Positions 41,435 through 51,913 of a stretch of 64,000 nt of DNA are shown here, one piece after another (the stretch's first letter is position 1; every line of letters begins with the position of its first letter). Both the position numbers and the translations under genes were made by a program. The stretch is from the NCBI RefSeq assembly GCF_001571245.1, contig NZ_BCTK01000001.1, positions 62,001-126,000 of the forward strand, written 5' to 3'. The notes beneath the pieces are model-generated. The model was not told where the DNA came from. It searched no databases and saw only the letters and a list, made by a program, of their open reading frames with translations. The DNA comes from Achromobacter piechaudii NBRC 102461. GTDB taxonomy: Bacteria; Pseudomonadota; Gammaproteobacteria; Burkholderiales; Burkholderiaceae_B.

Positions 41435-42220
41435 ATGCACCCGATGCTCAACATCGCCATCAAGGCGGCCCGGCGTGCCGGCACCATTATCAACCGTGCC
41501 AGCATGGATTTGGAACGACTCAGCGTGGCTCGCAAGGGGCCGCGCGATTATGTCACGGAAGTCGATCGCGCCGCCGAGGAGTCCATCGTCGAAACGCTGC
41601 ATGCCGCTTACCCGGACCATGCCGTGCTGGGCGAGGAATTCGGGCTGCAAGGTCCCGACCAGGCCGAGTTCCAGTGGATCGTCGATCCCCTGGACGGCAC
41701 GACGAACTTCATCCACGGCCTGCCCAACTACGCCGTCTCGATCGCTCTGACCCAGCGCGGCCAAGTCACGCAGGCGGTCATCTATGACCCGTCGCGCAAC
41801 GAACTGTTCACGGCCAGCCGTGGCAGCGGCACCTTCCTGAACGACCGCCGCGTGCGCGTCTCGGGCCGCACCCGCTACCACGAAGCACTGCTGGGCGCGC
41901 ACTGGCCCAACGCCGGCGATCCCGAACAGGGTTCGCAGCGTTTCCGCCATATGGCTGAAAACGTCACCGGCGTGCGCCGTCTGGGCTCGACGGTGCTGGA
42001 CCTGGCCTATGTCGCCAGCGGCCGTCTGGACGGCTTCTGCGGCGTCGGCCTCAAGGCCTGGGATCTGGCCGCCGGCAGCCTGATGGTGCTGGAAGCCGGT
42101 GGCCTGATCGCCGACTTCGACGGCGAGCAAGGCTGGATGGACAGCGGCAACGTGCTGGCCGCCAGCCCGAAGATCTTCACGCAAATGCTGACGTCGCTGA
42201 ACCCGCCGTCCGCCGCCTGA
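41435..42220 (+). CDS. suhB: Inositol monophosphatase family protein (SuhB)
   Basis: 261 residues. Metal-site motifs are intact: G-E-E-F near residue 68, D-P-L-D-G-T-T-N-F near 88-96, and A-W-D-L-A-A-G near 215. SuhB hydrolyses inositol phosphate and also binds RNA polymerase in rRNA antitermination (known for E. coli). Start is the ATG at 41435, since an upstream in-frame extension is poor in composition. Confidence 0.93.
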   Translation: MHPMLNIAIKAARRAGTIINRASMDLERLSVARKGPRDYVTEVDRAAEESIVETLHAAYPDHAVLGEEFGLQGPDQAEFQWIVDPLDGTTNFIHGLPNYAVSIALTQRGQVTQAVIYDPSRNELFTASRGSGTFLNDRRVRVSGRTRYHEALLGAHWPNAGDPEQGSQRFRHMAENVTGVRRLGSTVLDLAYVASGRLDGFCGVGLKAWDLAAGSLMVLEAGGLIADFDGEQGWMDSGNVLAASPKIFTQMLTSLNPPSAA

Positions 42221-42248
42221 TAGCAAGCGCCGTCAAGGCGACGCAAAG

Positions 42249-42273
42249 ACCGGCCTTCGGGCCGGTTTTTTTT
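42249..42273 (+). terminator. Rho-independent terminator of suhB
   Basis: ACCGGCC pairs with GGCCGGT around TTCG, followed by eight T. Classic strong terminator 29 bp after the stop. Confidence 0.92.
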
Positions 42274-42409
42274 CGCGCCGAGGCGTTCGCGCAAGTCCTG
42301 CGCATGGCGCAAAGCCAATGGCCATCAGGCAAACGGAGGGTCGCGTGTCACCGGCATGTCACGAATTTTCCATGTACGATTACCGGTCGCGTAACTTCTG
42401 GAGCTCCTG

Positions 42410-43996
42410 ATGGAGTGGCTGCTAGACCCCGCAGCGTGGGTCGGCTTGCTTACCCTGGTCGTCCTTGAGATCGTCCTGGGCATTGATAACCTGATATTCA
42501 TCGCCATCCTGGCGGACAAACTTCCCCCCGCGCAGCGCGACCGCGCGCGCATCATGGGGTTGAGCCTGGCCCTCATCATGCGGCTTGGCCTGTTGTCCGT
42601 CATGTCGTGGCTGGTCACCTTGACCACCCCCTTGTTCTCGGTCGGCCCCGTCTCGCCTTCGGGCCGCGACCTGATCCTGATGGTGGGCGGCCTGTTCCTG
42701 CTGTTCAAGGGCACGATGGAGCTGCACGAACGCCTGGAAGGCGGCCAGCACGCGGGCTCTTCCGGGCCGCGCGTGTACGCCAGCTTCTGGGTCATCGTGA
42801 CGCAGATCGTGGTGCTGGACGCTGTGTTCTCGCTGGACTCCGTCATCACGGCCGTGGGCATGGTGGACCATCTGGCCATCATGATGATCGCCGTCGTCAT
42901 CGCCATCGGCATCATGCTGCTGGCCTCCAAGCCGCTGACCCGCTTCGTCAACGCGCACCCCACCGTGGTGGTGCTGTGTCTGGGCTTTTTGCTGATGATC
43001 GGCTTTTCGCTGCTGGCTGAAGCCTTCGGCTTCAAGGTGCCCAAGGGCTACCTGTACGCCGCCATCGGATTCTCGGTAGCCATCGAAGCGCTGAACCAGG
43101 TCGCGCGCCGCAACCTGCTCAAGCTGGACGCGCGCCGCCCGATGCGTGAACGCACCGCGTCGGCCGTGCTGCGCATGCTGGGCAAGCGCCCGCCCACCAG
43201 CGACGAAGCCGACCTGCCCAACGCCGACGGCCCGGCCATGCCCGCCTTCGGCGTCGAGGAACGCAATATGGTCAGCGGCGTGCTGACGCTGGCCGAGCGC
43301 TCCATCCGGTCGATCATGACGCCGCGCACGGACGTGTCCTGGGTCAATATCGACGACGACCCCGAACTGATCCGCCGCCAGCTGACCGAGGCCCCGCACA
43401 GCTTTTTCCCGGTCTGCCGGGGCTCGCTGGACGAGGTGCTGGGCATCGCGCGCGCCAAGGATCTGGTCGCCGACCTGATCACCGAAGGCCGCGTGCGCCG
43501 CAACCGGCTGCGCGACCCGATCATCGTGCACGAGTCGATCGGCATCCTGCGCCTGATGGACACCCTCAAGCGTTCGCGCGGCCAACTGGTGCTGGTGGCC
43601 GATGAGTTCGGCGCCATCGAAGGGCTGGTCACGCCGATCGACGTGTTCGAAGCCATCGCCGGTGAATTTCCCGACGAAGACGAACTGCCCGACATCGTGG
43701 CCGACGGCGACAACACCTGGAAGATCGACGGCGCGGCCGACCTGCACCACGTCGAACAGGTGCTGGAAACCGAAGGCCTGGTCGATGAAGCCCAGGACTT
43801 CTCCACGCTGGCAGGCTACCTGCTGTCGCGCTTTGGCCATCTGCCCAAGCCCGGCGATGTGTGTGAATACGAAGCCCATCATCAGCATTTCCGCTTCGAG
43901 GTGCTGGAGATGGATGGCCGCCGGATCGCGCTGGTGCGCGTTGAAAAGCGGCCGCAGGAAATGCTGTCGGACGAAGCCCCGCTGGCCAACGATTAA
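42410..43996 (+). CDS. TerC family membrane protein with CBS and CorC/HlyC domains
   Basis: 528 residues. First 230 residues are a TerC-type membrane region of seven helices ([11 protein letters not shown] near 20, F-S-L-D-S-V-I-T-A near 145), with the acidic residues thought to bind Mn or other metals. Then a CBS pair (about 300-430, M-T-P-R-T-D-V-S-W near 306) and a C-terminal transporter-associated domain. Matches the YegH/YoaE-type proteins, linked with metal efflux or membrane protein metalation. ATG with GGAGCTCCTG upstream. Confidence 0.92.
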   Translation: MEWLLDPAAWVGLLTLVVLEIVLGIDNLIFIAILADKLPPAQRDRARIMGLSLALIMRLGLLSVMSWLVTLTTPLFSVGPVSPSGRDLILMVGGLFLLFKGTMELHERLEGGQHAGSSGPRVYASFWVIVTQIVVLDAVFSLDSVITAVGMVDHLAIMMIAVVIAIGIMLLASKPLTRFVNAHPTVVVLCLGFLLMIGFSLLAEAFGFKVPKGYLYAAIGFSVAIEALNQVARRNLLKLDARRPMRERTASAVLRMLGKRPPTSDEADLPNADGPAMPAFGVEERNMVSGVLTLAERSIRSIMTPRTDVSWVNIDDDPELIRRQLTEAPHSFFPVCRGSLDEVLGIARAKDLVADLITEGRVRRNRLRDPIIVHESIGILRLMDTLKRSRGQLVLVADEFGAIEGLVTPIDVFEAIAGEFPDEDELPDIVADGDNTWKIDGAADLHHVEQVLETEGLVDEAQDFSTLAGYLLSRFGHLPKPGDVCEYEAHHQHFRFEVLEMDGRRIALVRVEKRPQEMLSDEAPLAND

Positions 43997-44014
43997 CCGG
44001 AACCCCTACCTATC

Positions 44015-44878
44015 GTGACTGACAACGCGCTCTATCTGATCAAGGCTTTCATACTCGGCATTCTGGAAGGGCTGACCGAGTTCATTCCCGTATCCAGCAC
44101 CGGCCACCTGATCCTGGTGGGCGACTGGATCAACTTCCAGTCCGGCGACGGCAAGGTGTTCGAGGTCGTCATCCAGCTGGGTTCGATCCTGGCGGTGATG
44201 TGGGTGTTCCGGGCGCGGCTGCTCCAGCTGATCCGGGGCACGCTGACCGGCGTTCCCAGCGAGGTCGCTTTCGCCCGCAACCTGATCATCGCGTTCCTGC
44301 CCGCCGCCGTCATCGGCGCCATCTTCATCAAGACGATCAAGTCGGTGTTCTATCACCCCGGCGTGGTGGTGGTGACGCTGGTGCTGGGCGGGCTGATCAT
44401 GCTGTATGTCGAGCGCAAGACCCATCACACACCGGGCGACGCACCGGGCGCCGCGGATGACACGGCTTCGGATGAGCGCGCGTCCGCGCACACGCTGGAG
44501 CAGATCACTTGGAAGCAGGCGCTGGGCGTGGGCGTGGCGCAGTGCTTCGCCATGATCCCGGGCACGTCGCGTTCGGGCGCCACCATCATCGGCGGCATGA
44601 TCGCCGGCATCCAGCGCAAGACGGCGACCGAGTTTTCGTTCTTCCTGGCCATGCCGACGATGCTGGGCGCCGCCGTGTTCGACATGTACAAGAACTTCGG
44701 CGCGCTGACCCAGCACGATCTGTCCGGCATCGCCGTGGGCTTCATCGCGGCGTTCCTCAGTGCAATGGTGGTCGTGCGCGCGGTGCTGCGCTTCGTCGCC
44801 AATCACACGTACCGGGTGTTTGCCTGGTATCGCATCGTGTTCGGCGCGGTGGTCGCGGCGTGGATCTTCACGCGCTAA
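44015..44878 (+). CDS. uppP: Undecaprenyl-diphosphatase UppP (BacA)
   Basis: 287 residues, polytopic. E-G-L-T-E-F-I-P-V-S-S-T-G-H near residue 18-31 holds the catalytic Glu and His, and P-G-T-S-R-S-G near 182 is the phosphate-binding loop. Recycles undecaprenyl diphosphate to the monophosphate for cell-wall synthesis; overproduction gives bacitracin tolerance. GTG start at 44015. A hydrophilic loop around 135-165 is longer than in E. coli BacA. Confidence 0.94.
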   Translation: MTDNALYLIKAFILGILEGLTEFIPVSSTGHLILVGDWINFQSGDGKVFEVVIQLGSILAVMWVFRARLLQLIRGTLTGVPSEVAFARNLIIAFLPAAVIGAIFIKTIKSVFYHPGVVVVTLVLGGLIMLYVERKTHHTPGDAPGAADDTASDERASAHTLEQITWKQALGVGVAQCFAMIPGTSRSGATIIGGMIAGIQRKTATEFSFFLAMPTMLGAAVFDMYKNFGALTQHDLSGIAVGFIAAFLSAMVVVRAVLRFVANHTYRVFAWYRIVFGAVVAAWIFTR

Positions 44879-44897
44879 GTCCTTGTCGTGCATGAAT

Positions 44898-44931
44898 AAA
44901 AAATGGCCTCGCGATAGCGAGGCCATTTTGT
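44898..44931. terminator. Bidirectional terminator between uppP and lpxH
   Basis: Perfect 13-bp stem AAAATGGCCTCGC/GCGAGGCCATTTT around GATA. A-run before and T-run after let it work for both converging genes. Confidence 0.9.
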
Positions 44932-44958
44932 TGGGCGGGCGGATTGCCTGCGGGCGTC

Positions 44959-45732
44959 TCAGGCTTCTGTTTCCAGGTCGTAGAACGCCAGGCCGTCGCG
45001 GTCGATCGTCAGCCAGCCGCCGCGCGGGGGCGACACGTGGTCGCAATCCCAGTCGGGCAGCACCCAGCGTTCGCGCTTCTTGCCATCGACGTCCAGCACG
45101 TGGCGGGCCGGGCGATGGGTGTGGCCATGCACCAGCACGGGCACGCCGCTTTCGCGGAAGGACGCCTCGATGGCCTGGGCATTGACGTCCATGATTTCCA
45201 TGGATTTCGTCTGGTTGGCCGCCTGGCTTTCGCCGCGCGCCTGCTGCGCCATGGCCAGCCGCTCAGGGATGGTCTTGGCCAGGAACTCGGCCTGCCATTG
45301 CGGGTTGCGGACCATCTGGCGGAACTGCTGATACGCGGCGTCGTCCGTACAGAACTCGTCGCCGTGCGTCAGCAGGACCGGGCCGGCGTCCGTTTCCAGC
45401 AGGGCCGGCTCGGGCAAGAGCTTGGCGCCCACGGCATTGGCCAGTTCTTCCCCGATGAGGAAGTCGCGGTTGCCACGGCCCAGCCATACCGGGATGTGCG
45501 CGGCGGTCTCGCGCAGCGCCGTCAGCACCGTGGCGAGCCACGGCGGCGCCGCGCGGATGACGTCATCGCCAATCCACGCGTCAAAGATGTCGCCCGGCAA
45601 CAGCAGCGCGGCGGCTTCCTGCCGCGCGGCTTCCAGAAACGCCAGGAATGCCTCGGAGGTGGCCGGCGTGGCCGGCCCCAGGTGCAGGTCGGACGCCAGC
45701 CAGATCGGGCCGGGCAGGGCAATCTTATTCAA
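44959..45732 (-). CDS. lpxH: UDP-2,3-diacylglucosamine diphosphatase LpxH
   Basis: 257 residues, metallophosphatase. Motifs S-D-L-H-L-G near residue 14, G-D-I-F-D-A-W near 47, G-R-G-N-R-D-F near 83, H-G-D-E-F near 121 and H-G-H-T-H near 201 give the two-metal site. Cleaves UDP-diacylglucosamine to lipid X in lipid A synthesis. Its start overlaps the cyclophilin stop by 8 bp. Confidence 0.94.
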   Translation of the reverse strand: MNKIALPGPIWLASDLHLGPATPATSEAFLAFLEAARQEAAALLLPGDIFDAWIGDDVIRAAPPWLATVLTALRETAAHIPVWLGRGNRDFLIGEELANAVGAKLLPEPALLETDAGPVLLTHGDEFCTDDAAYQQFRQMVRNPQWQAEFLAKTIPERLAMAQQARGESQAANQTKSMEIMDVNAQAIEASFRESGVPVLVHGHTHRPARHVLDVDGKKRERWVLPDWDCDHVSPPRGGWLTIDRDGLAFYDLETEA

Positions 45733-46372
45733 GAATTTCGGCCTTCTCGATGATCACGTCTTCGTTGGGGACGTTCTGGTGGAAGCCCTTGTTGCCGGTC
45801 TTCACGCCCTTGATCTTCTCGACCACGTCGGTGCCTTCGGTGATCGTGCCGAACACGGCGTAGCCCCAGCCGTTCGGCGTGGGCGACGTGAAGTTCAGGA
45901 AGTCATTGTTGGACACGTTGATGAAGAACTGCGCGGTGGCCGAGTGCGGGTCGCTGGTGCGGGCCATCGCCAGGGTGTACTTGTCGTTCTTCAAGCCGTT
46001 GTTGGCTTCGTTTTCGATGGGAGCATGCGTTTGCTTCTGCTTCATGCCGGGTTCGAAACCGCCGCCCTGGATCATGAAGCCATCGATCACGCGATGGAAC
46101 ACCGTGCCGTTGTAGAAGCCTTCCTTCACGTAGGTCAGGAAGTTTTCGACGGTCTTGGGCGCCTTGGCGGCATCCAGGGTGATGACCATATCGCCTTGGT
46201 TCGTAACAAGCTTGACGCGCGGGTTGGTGCTCATGGCTTTTGTGCCTTCAGAAGTAGTGGTGGTGGATGAGGCCGCTGGGGCGGCGCTGACAAGCGCTGG
46301 GGCAAATGCGGCCAGCGCGAACGAGCACGCCGTCAGGCGCAGCAGGTGGAAGGGGGAGTAACGGGACATCAT
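45725..46372 (-). CDS. Peptidyl-prolyl cis-trans isomerase (cyclophilin), possibly dual start
   Basis: 215 residues. First 32 residues are a signal peptide (hydrophobic [11 protein letters not shown]), then a Ser/Thr-rich stretch and the cyclophilin domain from about residue 50, with F-H-R-V-I near 92 and Q-F-F-I-N near 148. An internal ATG at M47 (S-T-N-P-R-V-K-L) matches the normal N-terminus of cytoplasmic PpiB and has a GAAGG upstream. So one gene may give a periplasmic and a cytoplasmic form. It overlaps the TPR gene by four bases. Confidence 0.9.
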   Translation of the reverse strand: MMSRYSPFHLLRLTACSFALAAFAPALVSAAPAASSTTTTSEGTKAMSTNPRVKLVTNQGDMVITLDAAKAPKTVENFLTYVKEGFYNGTVFHRVIDGFMIQGGGFEPGMKQKQTHAPIENEANNGLKNDKYTLAMARTSDPHSATAQFFINVSNNDFLNFTSPTPNGWGYAVFGTITEGTDVVEKIKGVKTGNKGFHQNVPNEDVIIEKAEILE

Positions 46373-47052
46373 TTGCCTTGTTTATCCTTCAGCATGGTTT
46401 CGACTTCGCGGGCCTTTTCCTGCATGCCCGGCACGCCATCGCTGGCGGCCTTCTTATAGGTACGCATAGCCTGCAGAAGTTGCAGATCGCCCAGGTTGGC
46501 TCGGGCGGCGGCATAGCCGGGATCAGCGCGTAAGGCCATTTGCAGGGCGTCTTGCGCTTTTTCAAGTTCTCCACGGCTGGCATATAGAGCGGCCAGGTTG
46601 TTCCAAGGTTCCGGCAGCTCCGGGAAACGCGTGGTCATTTCGGTGTAGAGGTCGATGGCTTCGCCCGTGCGCTTCAAGGCCGCCAGCGCGCGCGCGTGCT
46701 GGAACATCAGTTGCACGTCGGTGCCGCGCTGGTCCTTGATTTCGGCTTCGCGCTTTTCGATCATCGCCAGCGCTTCTTCGTTGTCGCCACGGTTCAGCAG
46801 CGTTTCGATGCGGGTGGTGATCTGCGAGGCCGACGGCGTCAGCCGTGTGTCGACGCCGGGCTTTGCCGCTTCCAGCAGTTTGGCCAGGCTGTCCCAGCCG
46901 CCTTCGGGCGGGATGGGATCCAGGGTGGTGCGCGTGGCGTTGGGGCTGGCTCCGCCGCCGCCAGCCATCGACTGGGCAAGGGCGCTACCCGCCGGCAAGC
47001 CGGCAAGGGCCAGCGCGAGCAGGGCGACACAAAAACGCGGCTTGATCGTCAC
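46369..47052 (-). CDS. TPR-repeat protein, exported
   Basis: 227 residues. GTG start at 47050-47052, signal peptide to about residue 25 (A-G-S-A-L-A), then a linker and tetratricopeptide-like helices (about 70-210) with the L-x-x-x-G-x-x-x-x-A pattern. First gene of the operon TPR - cyclophilin - lpxH. It probably acts as a periplasmic scaffold; partner unknown. Confidence 0.85.
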   Translation of the reverse strand: MTIKPRFCVALLALALAGLPAGSALAQSMAGGGGASPNATRTTLDPIPPEGGWDSLAKLLEAAKPGVDTRLTPSASQITTRIETLLNRGDNEEALAMIEKREAEIKDQRGTDVQLMFQHARALAALKRTGEAIDLYTEMTTRFPELPEPWNNLAALYASRGELEKAQDALQMALRADPGYAAARANLGDLQLLQAMRTYKKAASDGVPGMQEKAREVETMLKDKQGK

Positions 47053-47484
47053 GTGGGTATCCGTTAAAAGTCGAGGCCGGGCAGCACTTACGCGTGCGAC
47101 CGGGCCGCTTGCTATACTTGACGACCGCCATTTTAGCCCCGGTTGCGTTTTTGTTTCGGCCAATAGCCCTGAAGGGTTATAGAACCGGAAGCCGCGGGCT
47201 GAAAGAGAGGCTGAAACTGCGGCTGAAACCGCGTGGCTGAAACGCCGGCTGCCATGGCAACTTGGGTTGCAAGGGCAGCTGGGACGGCAACAGCGTGGGC
47301 AACAGCGGTAGCAATGCCGGCGACAAGTGGGCCGCCGGACAAGCCCGGTGGCAAGCCGCCGCGTGACGCCGTACAGGCCGAAGCGCAAGGTGGCGGTGGG
47401 CGGCACGCTGCGCGGGTATCGTCCCGCGCAAGCAACTTTTTCCGATTCCGCCTCGGAAAGCAATTAGACGAATTCATAAGCGCC
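47053..47484. other. Intergenic region upstream of cysS with GGCTGAAA repeats
   Basis: 432 bp between the divergent TPR and cysS genes. No convincing gene; an upstream in-frame extension of cysS is Ala/Pro/Arg-rich shadow. The stretch holds four GGCTGAAA copies (47198, 47209, 47221, 47235) and a CTATACTTG patch near 47112 that could be part of a promoter. Confidence 0.6.
47198..47242 (+). repeat. Four spaced GGCTGAAA copies
   Basis: The 8-mer recurs at 11-, 12- and 14-bp steps, an imperfect short tandem repeat. Upstream of cysS; role unknown. Confidence 0.6.
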
Positions 47485-48939
47485 ATGCTGCAAATCTACA
47501 ACACGTTATCGCGTACCAAAGAACCGTTCAAACCGGCCCAGGCTGGTCAGGTGCGCATGTACGTGTGTGGCATGACGGTGTACGACTTCTGCCACCTGGG
47601 CCATGCCCGCATGCTGGTCTCGTTCGACGTCGTGCAGCGCTGGCTGCGGGCCAGCGGTCTGGCCGTCGACTACGTGCGCAACATCACCGACATCGATGAC
47701 AAGATCATCCGCCGCGCCGTCGAAACCGGCCGCCGCATCGGTGACGTGACCGACTTCTACATCGCCGCCATGCATGCGGACGAGCAGGCGCTGGGTGTCG
47801 AATCGCCCGACCGCGAGCCGCGCGCCACGCAATACGTGGGCGAGATGCTGGACATCATCGGCAAGTTGGAACAGAACGGCTTGGCCTATCAGGCCGATGA
47901 CGGCGACGTGAACTACGCCGTGCGCGGCTTTCCCGGCTACGGCAAGCTCTCGGGCAAGACCCTGGACGACCTGCGCGCCGGCGAACGCGTCGCGGTGGGC
48001 TCGTCCAAGCGCGACCCGCTGGACTTCGTGCTGTGGAAGTCGGCCAAGGCCGACGAACCCGCCGACACCAAGTGGGAATCGCCCTACGGCATGGGCCGCC
48101 CGGGCTGGCACATCGAATGCTCGGCCATGAGCAAATCGCTGCTGGGCCTGCCGCTGGATATCCACGGCGGCGGTCCCGACCTGAAGTTCCCGCACCACGA
48201 AAACGAAATCGCGCAGACCGAAGGCGCGTTCGGCGGCACGCTGGCCAATATCTGGATGCATTGCGGCCCGCTCATGGTCGATTCGGACAAGATGTCCAAG
48301 TCGCTGGGCAACTTCCGCACCATCCGCCAGACCATTGCGCTGGGCGAACCCGCGGCGGACGACGCCAACTACCGCGTCAACCCGCGCGAAGCCGAAATGG
48401 TGCGCTTCTTCATCGTGCGCAATCACTATCGCAGCTCGCAGAACTACACGCCCGACAACCTGGTCGATGCGCAGAACGCACTGGATCGCCTGTACCAGGC
48501 CTTGCAGAACGTGCCCGCCGACGACCAGGGCATCGACTGGAACGAGCCGCAGGCCCAGGCCTTCAAGGCGGCCATGGACGACGACTTCAACAGCTCGGGC
48601 GCCGTGGCGGCCTTGTTCGAACTGGCCTCTGAAGCCAATCGAAGCAAGAGCGCGCGCGCGGCCGGCCAGTTGAAGGCGCTGGCCGCGGTGCTGGGCTTGT
48701 TGCAACAGGATCCGGCTGCGTACTTCCAGTCGCCCACCCGCTATTCGGCAGCCGCCATCGAGCAGGGCCAGCGCGCCACGCTCGACGCGGCCGCCATTCA
48801 GACCCTGATCGACGCGCGCGCGGCCGCCAAGGCGGCTCGTGATTTCGCCGAAGCCGACCGCATCCGCGCCGAATTGCGCGATGCCGGGATCGAACTCGAC
48901 GACAAGCCGGGTGGCTTGACGCAATGGCGACGGGCGTGA
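47485..48939 (+). CDS. cysS: Cysteine-tRNA ligase
   Basis: 484 residues, class I synthetase. HIGH-type motif C-H-L-G-H near residue 36, zinc ligands including C28 and the C-S-A near 214, and K-M-S-K-S near 270. Joins cysteine to tRNA-Cys. Start ATG at 47485 is the family's normal M-L-Q-I-Y-N-T-L. Overlaps the glycosylase start downstream by 16 bp. Confidence 0.97.
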   Translation: MLQIYNTLSRTKEPFKPAQAGQVRMYVCGMTVYDFCHLGHARMLVSFDVVQRWLRASGLAVDYVRNITDIDDKIIRRAVETGRRIGDVTDFYIAAMHADEQALGVESPDREPRATQYVGEMLDIIGKLEQNGLAYQADDGDVNYAVRGFPGYGKLSGKTLDDLRAGERVAVGSSKRDPLDFVLWKSAKADEPADTKWESPYGMGRPGWHIECSAMSKSLLGLPLDIHGGGPDLKFPHHENEIAQTEGAFGGTLANIWMHCGPLMVDSDKMSKSLGNFRTIRQTIALGEPAADDANYRVNPREAEMVRFFIVRNHYRSSQNYTPDNLVDAQNALDRLYQALQNVPADDQGIDWNEPQAQAFKAAMDDDFNSSGAVAALFELASEANRSKSARAAGQLKALAAVLGLLQQDPAAYFQSPTRYSAAAIEQGQRATLDAAAIQTLIDARAAAKAARDFAEADRIRAELRDAGIELDDKPGGLTQWRRA

Positions 48940-49604
48940 GCCCAGTGGATACGCCTGATATGTCCACCGCCGATCTCGACATTCCCAAGCCTGAGTATTG
49001 GGAAGCTGCCGTCGCCCATCTGATGCGGCGCGACCGCATCCTGAAAAAGGTCATCCCCCAGCATCCCGAAGTGTGGCTGACGTCGCGCGGCACGCCGTTC
49101 GTGACGCTGGCGCGCGCCATCATCGGGCAGCAGGTGTCTGCCAAGGCGGCCGATGCCGCCTGGACCAAATTCATCGAAGCCGTCGGCAAGCGCCCCACGC
49201 CCGTGGCCGTGCTGCGCGTCGGCGTCGATGGCTTGCGCAAGGCCGGCTTGTCGCAGCGCAAGGCCGAATATGTGCTTGACCTTGCCGTCCACTTCGGCGA
49301 ACGTCGCGTCCACCCTGAAAAATGGGCGGCCATGGACGACGAAGCCGTTATTTCTGAGTTGGTCGCCATCCGGGGCATTGGGCGCTGGACGGCGGAGATG
49401 TTTTTGATTTTCAATCTACAGCGGCCTGACGTCCTGCCGCTGGATGATCCAGGGTTGCTCAAGGCAATCTCGCTCCACTATTTCAGTGGCGAGCCTGTCT
49501 CGCGCTTCGAGGCTCGCGAAGTCTCGCTGGCGTGGCAGCCCTGGCGTACCGTGGCGACCTGGTATCTATGGCGCAGTCTGGAACCGACACCGGTCCAGTA
49601 CTGA
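48924..49604 (+). CDS. DNA-3-methyladenine glycosylase (AlkA-type, HhH-GPD)
   Basis: 226 residues. HhH-GPD fold: I-I-G-Q-Q-V-S near residue 67, hairpin [13 protein letters not shown] near 146-158, and catalytic Asp in L-P-L-D-D-P near 172. Removes alkylated bases from DNA. A second ATG at 48960 (M-S-T-A-D-L) is an equally plausible start and would remove the overlap with cysS. Confidence 0.92.
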   Translation: MATGVSPVDTPDMSTADLDIPKPEYWEAAVAHLMRRDRILKKVIPQHPEVWLTSRGTPFVTLARAIIGQQVSAKAADAAWTKFIEAVGKRPTPVAVLRVGVDGLRKAGLSQRKAEYVLDLAVHFGERRVHPEKWAAMDDEAVISELVAIRGIGRWTAEMFLIFNLQRPDVLPLDDPGLLKAISLHYFSGEPVSRFEAREVSLAWQPWRTVATWYLWRSLEPTPVQY

Positions 49605-49640
49605 TGCACACCAGACAGCCCATCTACGGAACCACACTAC

Positions 49641-50606
49641 ATGCGCAATACATTTCTGGAATTTGAACAGCCGCTGGCCGAACTTGAAAACAAGATCGAA
49701 CAGCTGCGCTATGTGCAGGCCGATTCTGCGGTAGACATCTCCGATGAGATCGGACGTCTACAGCAAAAGAGCCAGACCTTGGCCAAGGAGATCTACGCCA
49801 AGCTCACGCCGTGGCAGACGGCGCTTGTCGCCCGCCACCCCCAGCGTCCCTACACGCTGGACTACGTGCGCGAAATGTTCACCGATTTCCATGAACTGCA
49901 CGGCGACCGCATGTACGCCGACGACCAGTCCATCATTGGTGGCCTGGCGCGCTTCAACGGTACGCCCTGCATGGTGATCGGGCATCAGAAGGGCCGCGAC
50001 ACCAAGGAACGCGCCGCGCGCAATTTCGGCATGCCGCGTCCCGAGGGCTATCGCAAGGCGCTGCGCCTGATGCGCCTGGCTGAAAAATTCGGCATCCCCG
50101 TGTTCACCTTTGTGGACACCCCGGGCGCCTATCCCGGCATCGGCGCTGAAGAGCGCGGCCAATCCGAAGCCATCGGCCACAACCTGTACGCCATGGCCGA
50201 GCTCAAGGTCCCCGTGATCTGCACGATCATCGGTGAGGGCGGCTCGGGCGGCGCGCTGGCGATTGCCGTGGGCAACGCCGTGCTGATGCTGCAATACGCC
50301 ACCTACGCGGTGATTTCCCCCGAAGGCTGCGCGTCCATCCTGTGGCGCAGCGCCGACAAAGCGCCGGAAGCCGCCGAGGCCCTGGCCATCATCGCCCCGC
50401 GCCTGAAAGACCTGGGCCTGGTTGACCGCGTGGTCAACGAGCCGGTCGGCGGCGCGCATCGCGACCCGCGCGTCATGGCGCGCCTCTTGCGCCGCGCGCT
50501 GGCGGACGCCCTGCGCCAACTGCAAGGCATGACGCCCGAGCAGCTGGTCGAGCAGCGCGTGCAACGCCTGCTGTCCTACGGCGCCTATCAGGAAGTGCGC
50601 GCCTGA
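49641..50606 (+). CDS. accA: Acetyl-CoA carboxylase carboxyltransferase subunit alpha
   Basis: 321 residues, normal family length. Begins [16 protein letters not shown] with the coiled N-terminal region, then the carboxyltransferase fold (D-T-P-G-A-Y-P-G near 155, [10 protein letters not shown] near 194). Works with AccD to make malonyl-CoA for fatty-acid synthesis. Housekeeping neighbours cysS and tilS support the call. Confidence 0.97.
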   Translation: MRNTFLEFEQPLAELENKIEQLRYVQADSAVDISDEIGRLQQKSQTLAKEIYAKLTPWQTALVARHPQRPYTLDYVREMFTDFHELHGDRMYADDQSIIGGLARFNGTPCMVIGHQKGRDTKERAARNFGMPRPEGYRKALRLMRLAEKFGIPVFTFVDTPGAYPGIGAEERGQSEAIGHNLYAMAELKVPVICTIIGEGGSGGALAIAVGNAVLMLQYATYAVISPEGCASILWRSADKAPEAAEALAIIAPRLKDLGLVDRVVNEPVGGAHRDPRVMARLLRRALADALRQLQGMTPEQLVEQRVQRLLSYGAYQEVRA

Positions 50607-50667
50607 CCCGGCAAGGGCGCTGGCCGCGATAGCCAACGCCCACGCCGCGCTGCCCGCGCTCCCCATC

Positions 50668-51768
50668 ATGACCGCGCAGCACCCCACACCCGACACGCCC
50701 GACGCGTCCTCCCAGGACGGGTCGGGCGTGTCGCATTGCGCGCCCGCCGCGCTGCCGACCTCGCCGCCGCTCGTGGCTGCGCTGTCGGCCGCGTTGCGGC
50801 GCGCGCTGCCGGCCTTGCCGACGCGCCCGGTCCGCATCGCGGTGGCCCTGAGCGGCGGGGCCGACTCGGCCATGCTGGCCGTGCACGCGGCGGCGGTCGC
50901 GCGCGAGCTGGGCGTCGAGCTGTCGCTTTTGCACGTGCATCACGGCTTGCAGGACGCGGCGGATGAATGGGAACGGCAGGTGCATGCGCTGGGCGCGCTG
51001 CTGACGCTGCCGGTGCGGCAGGCACGCGTGCAAGTCGAACACGCGACGGGCAAGGGCATCGAGGCCGCCGCGCGCGACGCCCGCTACGCGGCGCTGGCAC
51101 GGCTGGCGCAAGACGACGGGGCAAGCCTCGTGCTGCTTGCGCATCACCGCGACGACCAGGCTGAAACCGTCCTGCTGCGGCTGCTGCGCGGCGCGGGGGT
51201 GCTGGGCATGGCCGCGATGTCCGAGGTGGCGCAGCGCGATGGCATCACGTATCTGCGCCCGTGGCTGGGGCAGGACCGCGCGACGATCCTTGCGGCCGCG
51301 GACGCCGTGCGGCAAGCGTCGGGTTGGCAAGCCGTGCAGGACCCCACCAACGCGGACCCGCGCTACACGCGCGCCGCCGTGCGCGAATTGCTGGCGCCCG
51401 TGCTGGATGGACGATGGCCCGGCTGGCGCGCGATCGTCGCGCGGCATGCGGCGCATATGGCCGAAGCCGTGCAGATCCTGGACGAAGTGGCGCGCGAAGA
51501 TTTCGCGCGGCTGGAACCCAGCGCGGATGGCGTCAGCTTTTCATTGAAGGCGTGGCGAGAGCTTTCGCCCGCGCGCCAGGCGCAGGTGCTGCGCTTCTGG
51601 CTGCACCTGAACGGCGCGCGCATGCCCACGGATGCGCGCCTGCGCGATCTGCTGCGCCAACTGCGCGAGCTGCACAGCCTGGGCCATGACCGGCAGTTGC
51701 GGGTCGTGCAGGCCGGCCACGTCGTGCGCTGCCATCGCGGCCGCGTCTGGGTCGAACCGCAGGGATGA
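50668..51768 (+). CDS. tilS: tRNA(Ile)-lysidine synthetase
   Basis: 366 residues. PP-loop A-L-S-G-G-A-D-S-A near residue 60-68, H-V-H-H-G-L near 91, and H-H-R-D-D-Q-A-E-T near 158. Converts C34 of tRNA-Ile(CAU) to lysidine, essential for reading AUA. The N-terminal 35 residues are an unstructured extension. C-terminal domain is the short beta form. Confidence 0.94.
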   Translation: MTAQHPTPDTPDASSQDGSGVSHCAPAALPTSPPLVAALSAALRRALPALPTRPVRIAVALSGGADSAMLAVHAAAVARELGVELSLLHVHHGLQDAADEWERQVHALGALLTLPVRQARVQVEHATGKGIEAAARDARYAALARLAQDDGASLVLLAHHRDDQAETVLLRLLRGAGVLGMAAMSEVAQRDGITYLRPWLGQDRATILAAADAVRQASGWQAVQDPTNADPRYTRAAVRELLAPVLDGRWPGWRAIVARHAAHMAEAVQILDEVAREDFARLEPSADGVSFSLKAWRELSPARQAQVLRFWLHLNGARMPTDARLRDLLRQLRELHSLGHDRQLRVVQAGHVVRCHRGRVWVEPQG

Positions 51769-51855
51769 AAACCGGCGTTCTGGAAAGAATCCTCGAAAAA
51801 TTCGCCGCGCAATGAACAGAAATTTCCTCGGATGAGCAAATTTTTACCGTCGCGC

Positions 51856-51861
51856 TAGAAT
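51856..51861 (+). promoter_or_regulatory. Candidate -10 box (TAGAAT) for lysC
   Basis: Located 53 bp before the lysC start in an A/T-rich stretch; a similar TAGAAT precedes the tRNA-Ser gene. No convincing -35 hexamer at usual spacing. Confidence 0.35.
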
Positions 51862-51913
51862 ATATGGTTTTGCCCGTCACCACTTTGCGGCGGGTTTCCA
51901 GCCAGAGTACGAG

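Noticed and set aside
47233-47484. N-terminal extension of cysS
   Set aside because: It is low-complexity Ala/Pro/Arg sequence; the ATG at 47485 gives the standard family N-terminus.
51769-51913. Lysine riboswitch before lysC
   Set aside because: The leader is only 145 bp, with no conserved L-box segments visible.
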